A stretch of DNA of 64,000 nt, taken from assembly GCA_019459145.1 (NCBI GenBank), contig JAIBEK010000037.1, positions 1 to 64,000 on the forward strand, read 5' to 3'. Below are positions 26,724 through 35,030 of the stretch, one piece after another. The DNA comes from Arenimonas sp. Lineage in GTDB: Bacteria; Pseudomonadota; Alphaproteobacteria; Rhizobiales; Rhizobiaceae. How positions within the stretch are numbered: the stretch's first letter is position 1; each line of letters starts with the position of its first letter. A model generated the notes under the pieces. That model was not told the DNA's origin. It did no database searches and was given only the letters and a program-made list of their open reading frames with translations. The position numbers were made by a program, and so were the translations under genes.

Positions 26724-27416
26724 ATGGCGGACGGATCGAAATATCTGCAAGGCGAAAGCCAGCGGCGCGACGGCGCCCCTGCCGATGGCACCTACCTTCC
26801 CGACATCCCCCTGCCCCGCGACATTCCGCCGGATCCCGTTCCGATCGCCGATATGGCCGAGATTTTTGGCGTCACCCACCGCACCCTTCACTTCTATGAG
26901 GAAAAAGGCCTGCTCTCCGCCAGGCGCATCGGCCTGATGCGCGTCTATGGCCGCGGCGATATCGCCCGCATGGCGCTGATCAATGCCTGTCGCGAGATCG
27001 GCATGCCGGTGGCAGGCATCCAGGAGTTGATGGAGACACTCAAGTCGGCCCGCTCCGAAGCGGAGGCAAACGGAATCTTCGAGGAGGCGCTCACCGCCCG
27101 AAAGCGCGAGCTGACAGCAAGTCTTTCGACCATCCATCGCCAGTTGCAGCAACTCGCCTCCCTCCTTTCCCATGAGGCGATCGACGGACGATCCGAACGC
27201 TCAAGCCGGCATGCCTCGATTACGCTCGACGAGAACGAACGCCACTGCCTCGAACTCATGGCGGAGGGTTATGCACCCTTGCGCGTCGCCCGCGCTCTGT
27301 CGATGACCAGTTCCGAAGTCGCGGCGCTCGAGACAACCATCATTCGCAAGCTTGACGCCAACAATCGCTTCCAGGCGGTTGCCAAGGCGGTCCTGCTGGG
27401 CATCGTCGCCTCCTAA
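26724..27416 (+). CDS. MerR family regulator fused to a LuxR-type C-terminal helix-turn-helix
   Basis: A 230-aa protein with two DNA-binding-like parts. A MerR HTH at about 41-108 (IADMAEIFGVTHRTLHFYEEKGLLSARRIGLMRVYGRGDI) is followed by a coiled coil (about 115-150) and, at 167-229, a LuxR/GerE-type helix bundle (LDENERHCLELMAEGYAPLRVARALSMTSSEVAALETTIIRKLDANNRFQAV). The ATG at 26724 has GGGGGAGG three bases upstream and is preferred over 26700. No effector-binding cysteines are seen, so metal sensing is unlikely. Target unknown. Confidence 0.83.
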   Translation: MADGSKYLQGESQRRDGAPADGTYLPDIPLPRDIPPDPVPIADMAEIFGVTHRTLHFYEEKGLLSARRIGLMRVYGRGDIARMALINACREIGMPVAGIQELMETLKSARSEAEANGIFEEALTARKRELTASLSTIHRQLQQLASLLSHEAIDGRSERSSRHASITLDENERHCLELMAEGYAPLRVARALSMTSSEVAALETTIIRKLDANNRFQAVAKAVLLGIVAS

Positions 27417-27511
27417 GAATTGAATTTCGTCAAACATGACAGTGATTTAACGGGACAGTCGATCACTGCGGGCGTAATTGGGACGTGTACTCAACAAACA
27501 GGGGTCCTCCC

Positions 27512-28012
27512 ATGCCCACCTTCCTCGCCCGCTATGCCACCCCCTTCACCACCGGCCTCTTCATCGTCTCGCTGGTCTCCGGCGTCGCCCTGTTCTTCCA
27601 CTTCAGCACCTCCGCCTTCCGCGAGATGCATGAATGGCTGAGCATGGTGCTCATCCTGCCCTTCGTCCTTCATGTCTGGAAGAACTGGCGGCCGTTCCTG
27701 ATGTATTTCAAGCGTCCACCCATGGCGATAGCGCTCGGCCTGTCGCTCGCAGCCGGGCTTGCCATGGCCTGGCCGGCGCTGACCGGAGAAACCTCCGTTT
27801 CGCCTCAGATTGCCATGATCGAACTGGTCGCCAATGGTACGCCTGCCCAGGTCGCACCGCTCTACAACCAAACGGAAGAGGCCTTCATCACGGCCCTCAA
27901 GGACAAGGGTTTCACCGCGGCCGAAACCGGCAAGTCGCTGGTCGACATCGCCACCGCCTCCGGCAAGGGCGAACGCGACGTCGTCATGACGCTGACTGCG
28001 CTGAAAAAGTAG
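27512..28012 (+). CDS. DUF4405 membrane protein
   Basis: A 166-aa inner-membrane protein with three predicted membrane segments (about 12-30, 38-58, 72-92) and a C-terminal soluble part of about 70 residues rich in alpha helix. The histidines in FFHFST and MHEWLSM, and FVLHVWKNW, are typical of DUF4405, a cytochrome b561-like four-helix family with probable haem ligands. ATG at 27512 gives the family start. No operon partner is obvious; the MerR-LuxR gene lies 95 bp upstream. Confidence 0.82.
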   Translation: MPTFLARYATPFTTGLFIVSLVSGVALFFHFSTSAFREMHEWLSMVLILPFVLHVWKNWRPFLMYFKRPPMAIALGLSLAAGLAMAWPALTGETSVSPQIAMIELVANGTPAQVAPLYNQTEEAFITALKDKGFTAAETGKSLVDIATASGKGERDVVMTLTALKK

Positions 28013-28030
28013 CCGCCACGACGGAGACGC

Positions 28031-29158
28031 TCACCGCACGATGGTGAGCGTTTCCGCCGCCCGCGTCACGGCGGTATAAAGCCAGCGTTCGCGCGTGTCG
28101 CGAAACGCCCAGCTCTCATCGAACAGCACGACGTCGTTCCACTGGGAACCCTGCGCCTTGTGCACCGTCAAGGCATATCCGTAATCGAACTCGTCATAGC
28201 GCTTGCGCGTCGACCACGGGATCTCCGTCTCGACATCCTCGAAGGCGGCCTTCAACAGCTTGATCTTGGCCGCGCCGCGATCCATGTCGTCGTCTTCCGG
28301 CTTGATCAACAGGTTGATGCCGGGCTTCACCGTCTCTCTGGACGACGTCATCACCTGCCACAGCGAACCGTTGAGCAGCCCCTTCACCTGGTCGTTCCTC
28401 AGGCACACCAGCTTGTCGCCGGCCTGGGGATGGTCAACGGTGAACCCCTTCAACTCGCGCAGACGCTTGTTGTAGCGCCGCCGCGTCTTGTTGGTGCCCA
28501 CCAGAACCTGGTCGGCGCCGAGCACCAGATCCTGTGTCACCTCGTTCTTCGAGATCACCTTGGCGGTGCCGTAGTCGCCATACATGATCTCCTTGCCCTC
28601 GCGCACATGCATGGCAAGCTGGATGATCGGGTTGTCGCGGGCCTGGCGGTGAATGTCGGTGAGCAGGTAGTCCGGCTCCTGTTCGGTGAAATAGCCGCCG
28701 CCCGACACCGGCGGCAATTGGCCCGGATCGCCCAGAACCAGGATCGGCGTGCCGAAGCTCATCAGGTCCTTGCCCAACTGCTCGTCGACCATGGAACATT
28801 CGTCGATGACGATCAGCGCCGCCTTGGCCAGCGGGCTCTGCCGATTGATGGAGAACATCGGCGCGATCGAGGTCCTGCCGGTTTCCTCGTCCTCGACGGC
28901 TTCCTCGCCACGCGGCCGGTAGATCAGCGAATGAATGGTCCGGGCATTGGTCGCACCGCGCGAGCGCAGCACCTGCGCAGCCTTGCCGGTGAAGGCCGCA
29001 AACAGCACCTCGCCATCGACATTTTCGGCAAAATGCCGGGCGAGCGTGGTCTTGCCCGTGCCGGCATAGCCGAACAGGCGGAAGACCGGCTGCTTACCCT
29101 CCTTCAGCCATTTGGCAACGGCTTTCAGGGCTTCGTCCTGCTGGGGTGCGAACTGCAT
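28031..29158 (-). CDS. ATP-dependent RecD-like helicase
   Basis: A 375-aa superfamily 1 helicase of the RecD2/phage Dda type. Walker A GYAGTGKTT (30-38), motif Ia FTGKAAQVLRSRG, Walker B IVIDECSMVD, motif III ILVLGDPGQLPPV, and C-terminal motifs YGYALTVHKAQGSQW and LYTAVTRAAETL are all intact. Such proteins unwind 5'-to-3'. ATG at 29158 starts MQFAPQQDEALKAV; the longer frame from 29236 lacks family sequence. A short enzyme without the RecD2 N-terminal extension. Confidence 0.88.
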   Translation of the reverse strand: MQFAPQQDEALKAVAKWLKEGKQPVFRLFGYAGTGKTTLARHFAENVDGEVLFAAFTGKAAQVLRSRGATNARTIHSLIYRPRGEEAVEDEETGRTSIAPMFSINRQSPLAKAALIVIDECSMVDEQLGKDLMSFGTPILVLGDPGQLPPVSGGGYFTEQEPDYLLTDIHRQARDNPIIQLAMHVREGKEIMYGDYGTAKVISKNEVTQDLVLGADQVLVGTNKTRRRYNKRLRELKGFTVDHPQAGDKLVCLRNDQVKGLLNGSLWQVMTSSRETVKPGINLLIKPEDDDMDRGAAKIKLLKAAFEDVETEIPWSTRKRYDEFDYGYALTVHKAQGSQWNDVVLFDESWAFRDTRERWLYTAVTRAAETLTIVR

Positions 29159-29273
29159 GCACGGTGCTTGGCAGGATTCCCCCGCCTTGGCAAGGCAAAG
29201 GCCAGCTCTCAGTCCGACCGTCCAACGGTTTGCCACTGGGTCTCGCGGTGTTCAAAAAAACTTTCGCCGGGGC

Positions 29274-29304
29274 GGGAATAAAACCGCGCCTTGCGATGTC
29301 TCAT
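29274..29304 (+). promoter_or_regulatory. Candidate ECF sigma promoter
   Basis: GGGAATAAA (29274-29282), 15 bp, then GTCTCAT (29298-29304), 54 bp upstream of the COG4315 gene. The GGAAT-type -35 box is a typical ECF feature, and the ECF sigma gene lies in the same operon, so this is probably an autoregulated promoter. No experimental support. Confidence 0.5.
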
Positions 29305-29357
29305 GCACAGGCAAGCCCATGACGGCGCCTGCCGCAAACGCTTCGGAGAAGATATCC

Positions 29358-29729
29358 ATGAGAAACCGCGTTCTCCTCACCATCGCGCTCGCCGCCTTTG
29401 CCGGCTCCGCGCTTGCCGCCCCGGTCAAGACCGTCGAGAGCGGCAAGGGCCCCGTCGTCGCCGCCGACAACGGCATGACCCTCTACACCTTCAAGAACGA
29501 CAAGAAGGGCGCCTCGAACTGCTACGACGACTGCGCCAAGAACTGGCCGCCCTTCATCGCCGCTTCCGGTGCCAAGGCTGAAGGTGCATATTCGCTGGTG
29601 CCCCGCAAGGACGGCGCCATGCAATGGGCCAAGGACGGCAAGCCGCTCTACTTCTGGGTCAAGGACATGAAGGAAGGCGACGCCACCGGCGACGGCGTGA
29701 AAGGTGTCTGGGATGCCGCAAGGCCCTGA
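29358..29729 (+). CDS. COG4315 secreted repeat protein
   Basis: A 123-aa exported protein with a signal peptide ending near GSALA-A (residue 20-21). The mature part contains the COG4315 repeat pattern: GMTLYTFKNDKKGASNCYDDCAKNWPPFIA and GKPLYFWVKDMKEGDATGDGVKGVW. The two cysteines (NCYDDC) may form a disulfide. Function of the family is not established; it often sits in stress-responsive ECF operons. Its end overlaps the sigma gene start by 17 bp. Confidence 0.85.
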   Translation: MRNRVLLTIALAAFAGSALAAPVKTVESGKGPVVAADNGMTLYTFKNDKKGASNCYDDCAKNWPPFIAASGAKAEGAYSLVPRKDGAMQWAKDGKPLYFWVKDMKEGDATGDGVKGVWDAARP

Positions 29730-30267
29730 CGGCAATAACCGGAAGCCGGGGAGTTCCTTCCCCGGCTCCGGCCCGTTCGAAAACGACGTGCTCGCGCTGC
29801 TGCCGCAGCTCAGGCGCTATTCGCGCAGCCTTGCCCGCTCGGAAGCCGAGGGTGACGACCTCTTGCAGGACTGCGTCGAGAAGGCGCTCGCCAACCGGCG
29901 TCACTGGCGCGGCGTCAACCTCAAGGCCTGGACCTACGCGATCATGACCAATCTCTATCGCAATCGTTATCGCCAGCGCGCGCGCCATTTCGCCGTCAGC
30001 ATCGATGAGGCGGCCGAACTGCCGGCGGCAGAGATCCACGGCGACCCGCTCGAGCGCGACCGGCTGGTGGCGGCCCTCGACAGCCTGCCGGAGGAGAACC
30101 GCGCCGTGCTGATGCTGGTCATCGTCGAGGGCTACGGCTATCAGGAGGTGGCCGACATGCTCGATCTGCCGATCGGCACCGTCATGTCCCGCCTGTCGCG
30201 CGCCCGCCAGCGCCTGCGCGATCAACTGAACGACAGCAACATCATCTCGTTGCGGAGACCGCGATGA
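29713..30267 (+). CDS. ECF RNA polymerase sigma factor
   Basis: A 184-aa group 4 sigma factor: region 2 (about 35-100; DDLLQDCVEKALANRRHWRGVNLKAWTYAIMTNLYRNRYR) for -10 recognition and region 4 (about 118-172; LPEENRAVLMLVIVEGYGYQEVADMLDLPIGTVMSRLSRARQRLRDQL) for -35 recognition. ATG at 29713 overlaps the COG4315 gene, and the stop overlaps the anti-sigma start (ATGA). The subgroup is probably an ECF26-like type, judging by the operon and promoter; this is inferred. Confidence 0.9.
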   Translation: MPQGPDGNNRKPGSSFPGSGPFENDVLALLPQLRRYSRSLARSEAEGDDLLQDCVEKALANRRHWRGVNLKAWTYAIMTNLYRNRYRQRARHFAVSIDEAAELPAAEIHGDPLERDRLVAALDSLPEENRAVLMLVIVEGYGYQEVADMLDLPIGTVMSRLSRARQRLRDQLNDSNIISLRRPR

Positions 30268-31061
30268 CCGACAAGAATATCCCCGTCAGCGAAGACGACC
30301 TGCACGCCTATGTCGACGGCTTTCTCGATCCGGATCGGCGGCTAGAGGTCGAGGTCTGGCTGGGCAAGAATCCGGATGCCGCCGCGATGGTTGCCGACTG
30401 GCAGCGGCAGAACGAGGACATCCGCGGCCTCTTTGCAGGCCGCGCCGAGGCACGGGCGGAAGATGCCACCCTTGTCTCCAGGGCGGGAAATCGGACGGAT
30501 ATTCGATCCGCTCGAAACCAGGCGCGCCCTTGGCAGGCGGCCGCCGCCGTCATGCTCTTCGTCGGCGGCGCGATTGCCGGTCAACTGGCTCCGCCGTACT
30601 TCACCGGCGCGCCGCAACCGGCGCTGCAGGCCGCCGCCGCCCTGCCCGACCAGTCGCGCTCGGCCTTCCTGATCTATGCCAGCGATATCCGCCATCCGGT
30701 CGAGGTCGGCGCCGACGAGCAGCAGCACCTTGCCGCCTGGCTCGGCAAGCGGCTCGACACGCCCTTGCGCATCCCGGACCTTTCGGCCCTCGGCCTTAAA
30801 CTTGTCGGCGGCCGGCTCGTGCCGGTGTCCGGCAAGGCCGGCGCGCTGTTGATGTACGAGGACGATGCCGGCGAGCGGATCACGGTGTTGCTCGGCCGCA
30901 ACGAAGAAAACCGCGAGACCAGCTTTCGCTATGCCAGCGACGCGGGCCTCGAGACCTTCTACTGGATCGACGGCCCGATCGGCTATGCCGTGACCGGCGA
31001 GATCTCCCGCGAACGGCTGCAGCAGGTGGCCGACGAGTGCTACCGGCAGTTCGAAACTTGA
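30264..31061 (+). CDS. Anti-sigma factor
   Basis: A 265-aa single-pass membrane protein. The N-terminal cytosolic part (residues 1-88; VSEDDLHAYVDGFLDPDRRLEVEVWL) has an anti-sigma domain without the zinc-binding HxxxCxxC motif; a membrane segment is at about 91-109; the C-terminal periplasmic part (110-265) likely senses the signal. It is coupled to the sigma gene by a 4-bp overlap (ATGA), fixing sigma/anti-sigma ratio. Confidence 0.87.
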   Translation: MTDKNIPVSEDDLHAYVDGFLDPDRRLEVEVWLGKNPDAAAMVADWQRQNEDIRGLFAGRAEARAEDATLVSRAGNRTDIRSARNQARPWQAAAAVMLFVGGAIAGQLAPPYFTGAPQPALQAAAALPDQSRSAFLIYASDIRHPVEVGADEQQHLAAWLGKRLDTPLRIPDLSALGLKLVGGRLVPVSGKAGALLMYEDDAGERITVLLGRNEENRETSFRYASDAGLETFYWIDGPIGYAVTGEISRERLQQVADECYRQFET

Positions 31062-31069
31062 TAAGGCCA

Positions 31070-31097
31070 GGCGGGCCGCAGGCACTGCCGGCCCGCC
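31070..31097. terminator. GC-rich hairpin between convergent genes
   Basis: GGCGGGCCG (31070-31078) and CGGCCCGCC (31089-31097) form a 9-bp stem in the 55-bp space between the anti-sigma gene and the membrane-protein gene. No T-run on either side. Confidence 0.5.
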
Positions 31098-31116
31098 ATC
31101 TGCCATTCTCGCCCGG

Positions 31117-31977
31117 TTAGTCGACGACCGCCAGGGAAGCCTCCGCTGACGTGCCGCCGCCTTCCGCACCGGCCGTGACCACGACCGGCAGCTTGCCGGC
31201 CTTGGTCAGGTCCTCGGAAGACAGGGTCACGACCAGCAGGCCGGCATTCTTGAACACGCTGTCCCTCTTCTTGTCGCCGACCTTGACCGTGGACTTGGCA
31301 TCGAAGCCGCTGCCCTCTACCCTGAGAGCCAGATCGGTGTCATGCACCTTCTTGGCGGGCGGTTCGAGCCTGTCGATCTTCGGTCGCGCCACGAAGGGTT
31401 TCTCCGCCGTGCGGAACACAGCCTTGAAGATTTCCTCCAGCTTGTCGGAAGCCTCCTTGGCGAACATGCCGGCCAGTGCGCCAAGTGCGGCGAAGCCGAA
31501 AGGATTGGCGCTGTCCATCACCGCTCCGGGCTGGGAAAGCGAGGCCGAGAACAGGCCGCCACGCACGACCATATAGAGGAACAGGGCCAGTCCCATGCCG
31601 ATCGGCACCTTCATCAGGTACCACCATGTCCAGTTGGCCTCATAGCGACCGAGGCCATGGAAATTGGCGTAGGAACGCGCCGCTGTAATCGCGCTGCCGA
31701 GCGCGCCCGACACGAGCACGATCGCCAGCAACCGAACCTCCACCTGGTCGGTGAAGTTCCACAGGGACCGCAGTTGGGGTACCGTCGTGCCCTGCGGTGT
31801 AAAGGGGCTCGGCCAGATCGCCACCAGCAGGCAGGTCAGCAGAAGCGGCAGGATCAGCAGGTACAGACCGAGCCCCAGTTCGAGCCGTTTGCCGGCGTCC
31901 GTCGGCGCGAGCACGCGTGCTTCTTGCGCCTTTTTCGGATCATCCGTCTTGGTTGAATGCGTCGTATCGCCGACCAT
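31117..31977 (-). CDS. Membrane protein with C-terminal IPT/TIG-like domain
   Basis: A 286-aa protein. Membrane segments at about 36-58, 82-104 and 118-138 are followed by a hydrophobic loop (FGFAALGALAGMFAKEASDKL) and a basic linker with PKIDRLEPPAKKV. Residues 205-286 read as an Ig-like IPT/TIG domain (VHDTDLALRVEGSGFDAKSTVKVGDKKR). ATG at 31977 gives the short soluble N-terminus. I do not recognise a function; the shape suggests a membrane anchor displaying an Ig-like domain. Confidence 0.68.
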   Translation of the reverse strand: MVGDTTHSTKTDDPKKAQEARVLAPTDAGKRLELGLGLYLLILPLLLTCLLVAIWPSPFTPQGTTVPQLRSLWNFTDQVEVRLLAIVLVSGALGSAITAARSYANFHGLGRYEANWTWWYLMKVPIGMGLALFLYMVVRGGLFSASLSQPGAVMDSANPFGFAALGALAGMFAKEASDKLEEIFKAVFRTAEKPFVARPKIDRLEPPAKKVHDTDLALRVEGSGFDAKSTVKVGDKKRDSVFKNAGLLVVTLSSEDLTKAGKLPVVVTAGAEGGGTSAEASLAVVD

Positions 31978-32149
31978 TGCACGCCCCCGCCCCTTGGGTC
32001 CTGCCGCACCCAGGACCACGATACGTCAATCCCGCCCGAATGCAACCTCTGCGCGCCGCGTCCGACGTCCGCACCCATCCATTTTCGAGAACCGGACGAC
32101 CTGTTCGGCAGCGGAGCGAAATCCGGCCTGATGGGTTATCCCGCGCCCG

Positions 32150-32743
32150 TCACCGCAGCATCGGCCAAAGGCTGGCGACGAGAAGCAAGGCCATGGTGAT
32201 GTTGAACCATTTGAGCCGCACCGGCACGGAAAGCCATTCGCGCAGCACCGAGCCGAAACCCGCCCAGGTCGAGACGCTCGGCAGGTTGACCGCGGCAAAG
32301 ACCACGCCGACGGTGATCACGCTCGGCAGATAGCTCTCATCATCGACATAGACCGTCATCGCGGTCACGGCCATGACCCAGGCCTTGGGATTGACCCACT
32401 GGAAGGCGGCGGCGCCGAGAAAGGTCATCGGCCGACTGCTCGTCGATCCCTCGCCAAGCGTCCGCGACGAGCCGATCTTCCAGGCGATGGCAAGCAGGTA
32501 CAGCCCGCCGGCGATCTTCAGGCCGGTATAGAGAACCGGCACGGTTGCGAGCATGGCGCCGAGCCCGAGACCGACACCGATCAAAAGCGACAGGAAACCC
32601 GCGCCAATGCCGAGCATGTGCGGGATCGTCCGGCGGAAGCCGAAATTCACCCCGGAGGCGAACAGCATCATGTTGTTCGGCCCCGGTGTGATCGAGGTGG
32701 CGAAGGCAAAGGCGACGAGCGCCGTCAGGGTCGCGGTATCCAA
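32150..32743 (-). CDS. LysE/RhtB family amino-acid exporter
   Basis: A 197-aa, six-segment membrane protein of the LysE family. It shows the family signature FATSITPGPNNMMLFASGVNFGFRRTIPHMLGIGAG and the C-terminal NPKAWVMAVTA motif. The best start is TTG at 32743 (LDTATLTALVAF), with GGGAGAG six bases upstream; no ATG fits. The exported amino acid is unknown. Divergent from the aldo/keto reductase gene. Confidence 0.87.
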   Translation of the reverse strand: MDTATLTALVAFAFATSITPGPNNMMLFASGVNFGFRRTIPHMLGIGAGFLSLLIGVGLGLGAMLATVPVLYTGLKIAGGLYLLAIAWKIGSSRTLGEGSTSSRPMTFLGAAAFQWVNPKAWVMAVTAMTVYVDDESYLPSVITVGVVFAAVNLPSVSTWAGFGSVLREWLSVPVRLKWFNITMALLLVASLWPMLR

Positions 32744-32891
32744 GAAAACTCTCCCGAGAAGATCTGCGGCACGATAGTCGCCGACTGATCCGCCCGCCAC
32801 CGCCGATTTGTCATCATGGCAATCGGCCGGCCTTGCAAGCGGCGAGCACTCCATTAAGTTGGAGAACCGCCCAAAGACGACGAGACGTTCG

Positions 32892-33737
32892 ATGCACGAC
32901 CCGTTCCCGACCGTCACCCTTCCCTCCGGCGCAACCGTTCCGGCGCTCGGCCTCGGAACCTGGCAGATGGGCGAGACCAAAGCCCGCGCCGGCGACGAGA
33001 TCGACAGCTTGAGGCTCGGCCTCGACCTCGGCATGACGCTCATCGATACGGCGGAAATGTATGGCGACGGCGAGGCGGAGCGGATCGTCGGGAGGGCGCT
33101 GGAAGACCGCCGCGACGCGGCGTATCTCGTCTCCAAGGTCTATCCGTGGAATGCCAGTCGGCAGGGCACGATCGCCGCCTGCGAAGCCAGCCTTCAGCGG
33201 CTCGGGACCGACCACCTCGATCTTTACCTTCTGCATTGGCGCGGCGAACACCCGCTTGAGGATACCGTCGCCGCCTTCGAGGCGCTGCGGGCCGCCGGCA
33301 AGATCGGCGCCTGGGGCGTTTCCAACTTCGATGTCGCCGACATGGAGGAATTGTTCGCCCTGCCCGGCGGCGACACCTGCGCGGTTAACCAGGTGCTCTA
33401 CAACCTGTCGCGCCGCGGCATAGAGCATGACCTCCTGCACTGGTGCCAGGCCCGTGCCATTCCGGTCATGGCCTATTCGCCGATCGAGCAAGGCCGCCTC
33501 GTCCACCATCCGGAACTGATCCGCATCGCCAAGGCCTACCAGGCCACACCCGCCCAGGTGGCGCTGGCCTTTCTCCTCGAGCGCGATGGCGTGATCGCCA
33601 TCCCGAAATCCGCCAATAGCGCCCGCCTGCGCGAAAACCGCGACGCCGTCGACCTCGACATCAGCGACGAGGACTGGTCGGCGCTCGACGCCGCCTTTCC
33701 GCCGCCTGCTCGCAAGACCCCACTGGAAATGCTGTGA
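32892..33737 (+). CDS. Aldo/keto reductase
   Basis: A 281-aa AKR (TIM barrel, NADPH-dependent). Catalytic tetrad visible as D52 and Y57 ([10 protein letters not shown]), K82 (LVSKVYP) and H115 (LYLLHWRG). It has VSNF and the cofactor-loop [21 protein letters not shown] at 32892 begins [27 protein letters not shown]. Substrate open; similar proteins reduce dicarbonyls. The ArsR regulator follows 108 bp downstream. Confidence 0.9.
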   Translation: MHDPFPTVTLPSGATVPALGLGTWQMGETKARAGDEIDSLRLGLDLGMTLIDTAEMYGDGEAERIVGRALEDRRDAAYLVSKVYPWNASRQGTIAACEASLQRLGTDHLDLYLLHWRGEHPLEDTVAAFEALRAAGKIGAWGVSNFDVADMEELFALPGGDTCAVNQVLYNLSRRGIEHDLLHWCQARAIPVMAYSPIEQGRLVHHPELIRIAKAYQATPAQVALAFLLERDGVIAIPKSANSARLRENRDAVDLDISDEDWSALDAAFPPPARKTPLEML

Positions 33738-33778
33738 ACGGCCAAGCCTGTCGAACCTCCTCAACCAAAAGGAGCTAA

Positions 33779-33794
33779 TTAGCTTTCTAGCTAA
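33779..33794. promoter_or_regulatory. Inverted repeat upstream of ArsR regulator
   Basis: TTAGCT-TTCT-AGCTAA, perfect 6-bp arms, 51 bp upstream of the ATG at 33846 and 41 bp after the aldo/keto reductase stop. Candidate autoregulatory operator. Confidence 0.5.
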
Positions 33795-33845
33795 CTCCAA
33801 AACCGCACCCGCTCTGGACATCGAGGAGATTTCCTAACTATAGAA

Positions 33846-34337
33846 ATGCCGATCATTGAAGCCACAATTCAAAGACGGGACACTGGCTTGAAGAAGCTGA
33901 CGAAAAAGAAGGCCGCCGGCAGTGATGAACGCCGCATGCAGCAGGTCTTTCACGCTCTCTCCGCGCCGCCGCGCCGGGCGATCCTCAAATACCTCGCGGC
34001 ATCCAGCCTGACCGCCGGCGAGATTTCTTCGCGCTTCGCCATGGCCAAGCCCTCGGTCTCACAGCATCTCACCATCCTCGAGACAGCCGGCCTCGTCAGC
34101 CGCGACAAGCGCGGCCAGTATGTCCACTATGCCTTGGTGAAACAGACGGTGGAAACGGCGCTATTGGGGTTTCTCGCCGAGGTCGATGCCCTGCCCCTGC
34201 CGAGCGAAGGGAAACCGTCGACAAGAGAAAACGCACCCGGATCGGCGGCGGAGCCCACGCGCAAGCCGGGGGCCGCAGCCGAGACTGATCTGCTGCCCGC
34301 TGAAAAGCCGACACCGGCACAGATGTCGATGTTCTAG
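33846..34337 (+). CDS. ArsR-type winged-helix regulator
   Basis: A 163-aa regulator with a winged helix at about residues 30-110: VFHALSAPPRRAILKYLAASSLTAGEISSRFAMAKPSVSQHLTILETAGLVSRDKRGQYVHY. No metal-binding CxC of ArsR/SmtB type; it resembles the SdpR or PigA-like non-metal group. The C-terminal 45 residues (from about 118) are Pro/Ala/Glu-rich and probably unstructured. A perfect inverted repeat lies just upstream. Confidence 0.85.
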   Translation: MPIIEATIQRRDTGLKKLTKKKAAGSDERRMQQVFHALSAPPRRAILKYLAASSLTAGEISSRFAMAKPSVSQHLTILETAGLVSRDKRGQYVHYALVKQTVETALLGFLAEVDALPLPSEGKPSTRENAPGSAAEPTRKPGAAAETDLLPAEKPTPAQMSMF

Positions 34338-34381
34338 CAGTCGACCGGCCGCCACTGCGGATGGGGCTTATGCCACAAGCG

Positions 34382-34409
34382 GAACGGGCGCCCTCGAAGG
34401 CGCCCGTTC
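34382..34409. terminator. Bidirectional terminator between arsR-type gene and ilvH
   Basis: GAACGGGCGCC (34382-34392) and GGCGCCCGTTC (34399-34409) form a perfect 11-bp stem with a 6-base loop, followed on the plus strand by T-rich CTATTCTTCT. It separates two convergent genes. Confidence 0.75.
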
Positions 34410-34435
34410 TATTCTTCTCCGAGCCGCGCGGCCGA

Positions 34436-35008
34436 TCACATGCCCTGCGGGCCACGGTTCATCGCGGCAATCCCGGTGCGGCAGATTTCGTTCAGGCCGA
34501 GCGGCTTCATGATCGCCACGAACTGGTCGATCTTCGACGACTTGCCGGTGATCTCGAAGATGAAGTGCTCGACCGTCGCGTCGATGACCTTGGCCTGGAA
34601 GGCGTCGGCCAGGCGCAACGTCTCGGCGCGGGTCTCGCCGGTGCCGGCCACCTTGACCAGCGCCACTTCCCGCTCGACCGGCCGTTCCTGGCCGAGGTCG
34701 CGGGCGCGAACCGTGAGATCCACCACCCGGTGAACCGGGATGATCCGCTCGAGTTGCGCCTTGATCTGCTCCAGCACGCTCGGTGTGCCGCGCGTCACCA
34801 CGGTGATGCGCGACAGATGCGCCTCGTGCTCGGTCTCCGAGACCGTCAGGCTTTCGATGTTGTAACCGCGGCCGGAGAACAGGCCGATCACCCGGGCGAG
34901 CACGCCCGGCTCGTTGTCGACCAGGATCGACAGCGTATGGCTTTCGACGGCGGCGGTTTCCTTGGCGATGAAATAGGCCGAACCGGTGGGCTGCTGATGT
35001 GCGTTCAT
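34436..35008 (-). CDS. ilvH: Acetolactate synthase small subunit IlvH
   Basis: A 190-aa regulatory subunit with an ACT domain (residues ~14-90; HTLSILVDNEPGVLARVIGLFSGRGYNIESLTVS) that binds valine for feedback inhibition, and a C-terminal domain (ILEIGTG-like FEITGKSSKIDQFVAIMKPLG). It follows ilvI by 22 bp and is in the same transcript. It activates and regulates IlvI. Length is typical. Confidence 0.96.
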   Translation of the reverse strand: MNAHQQPTGSAYFIAKETAAVESHTLSILVDNEPGVLARVIGLFSGRGYNIESLTVSETEHEAHLSRITVVTRGTPSVLEQIKAQLERIIPVHRVVDLTVRARDLGQERPVEREVALVKVAGTGETRAETLRLADAFQAKVIDATVEHFIFEITGKSSKIDQFVAIMKPLGLNEICRTGIAAMNRGPQGM

Positions 35009-35030
35009 GTCTCTGTTCCTATTTCAATCG

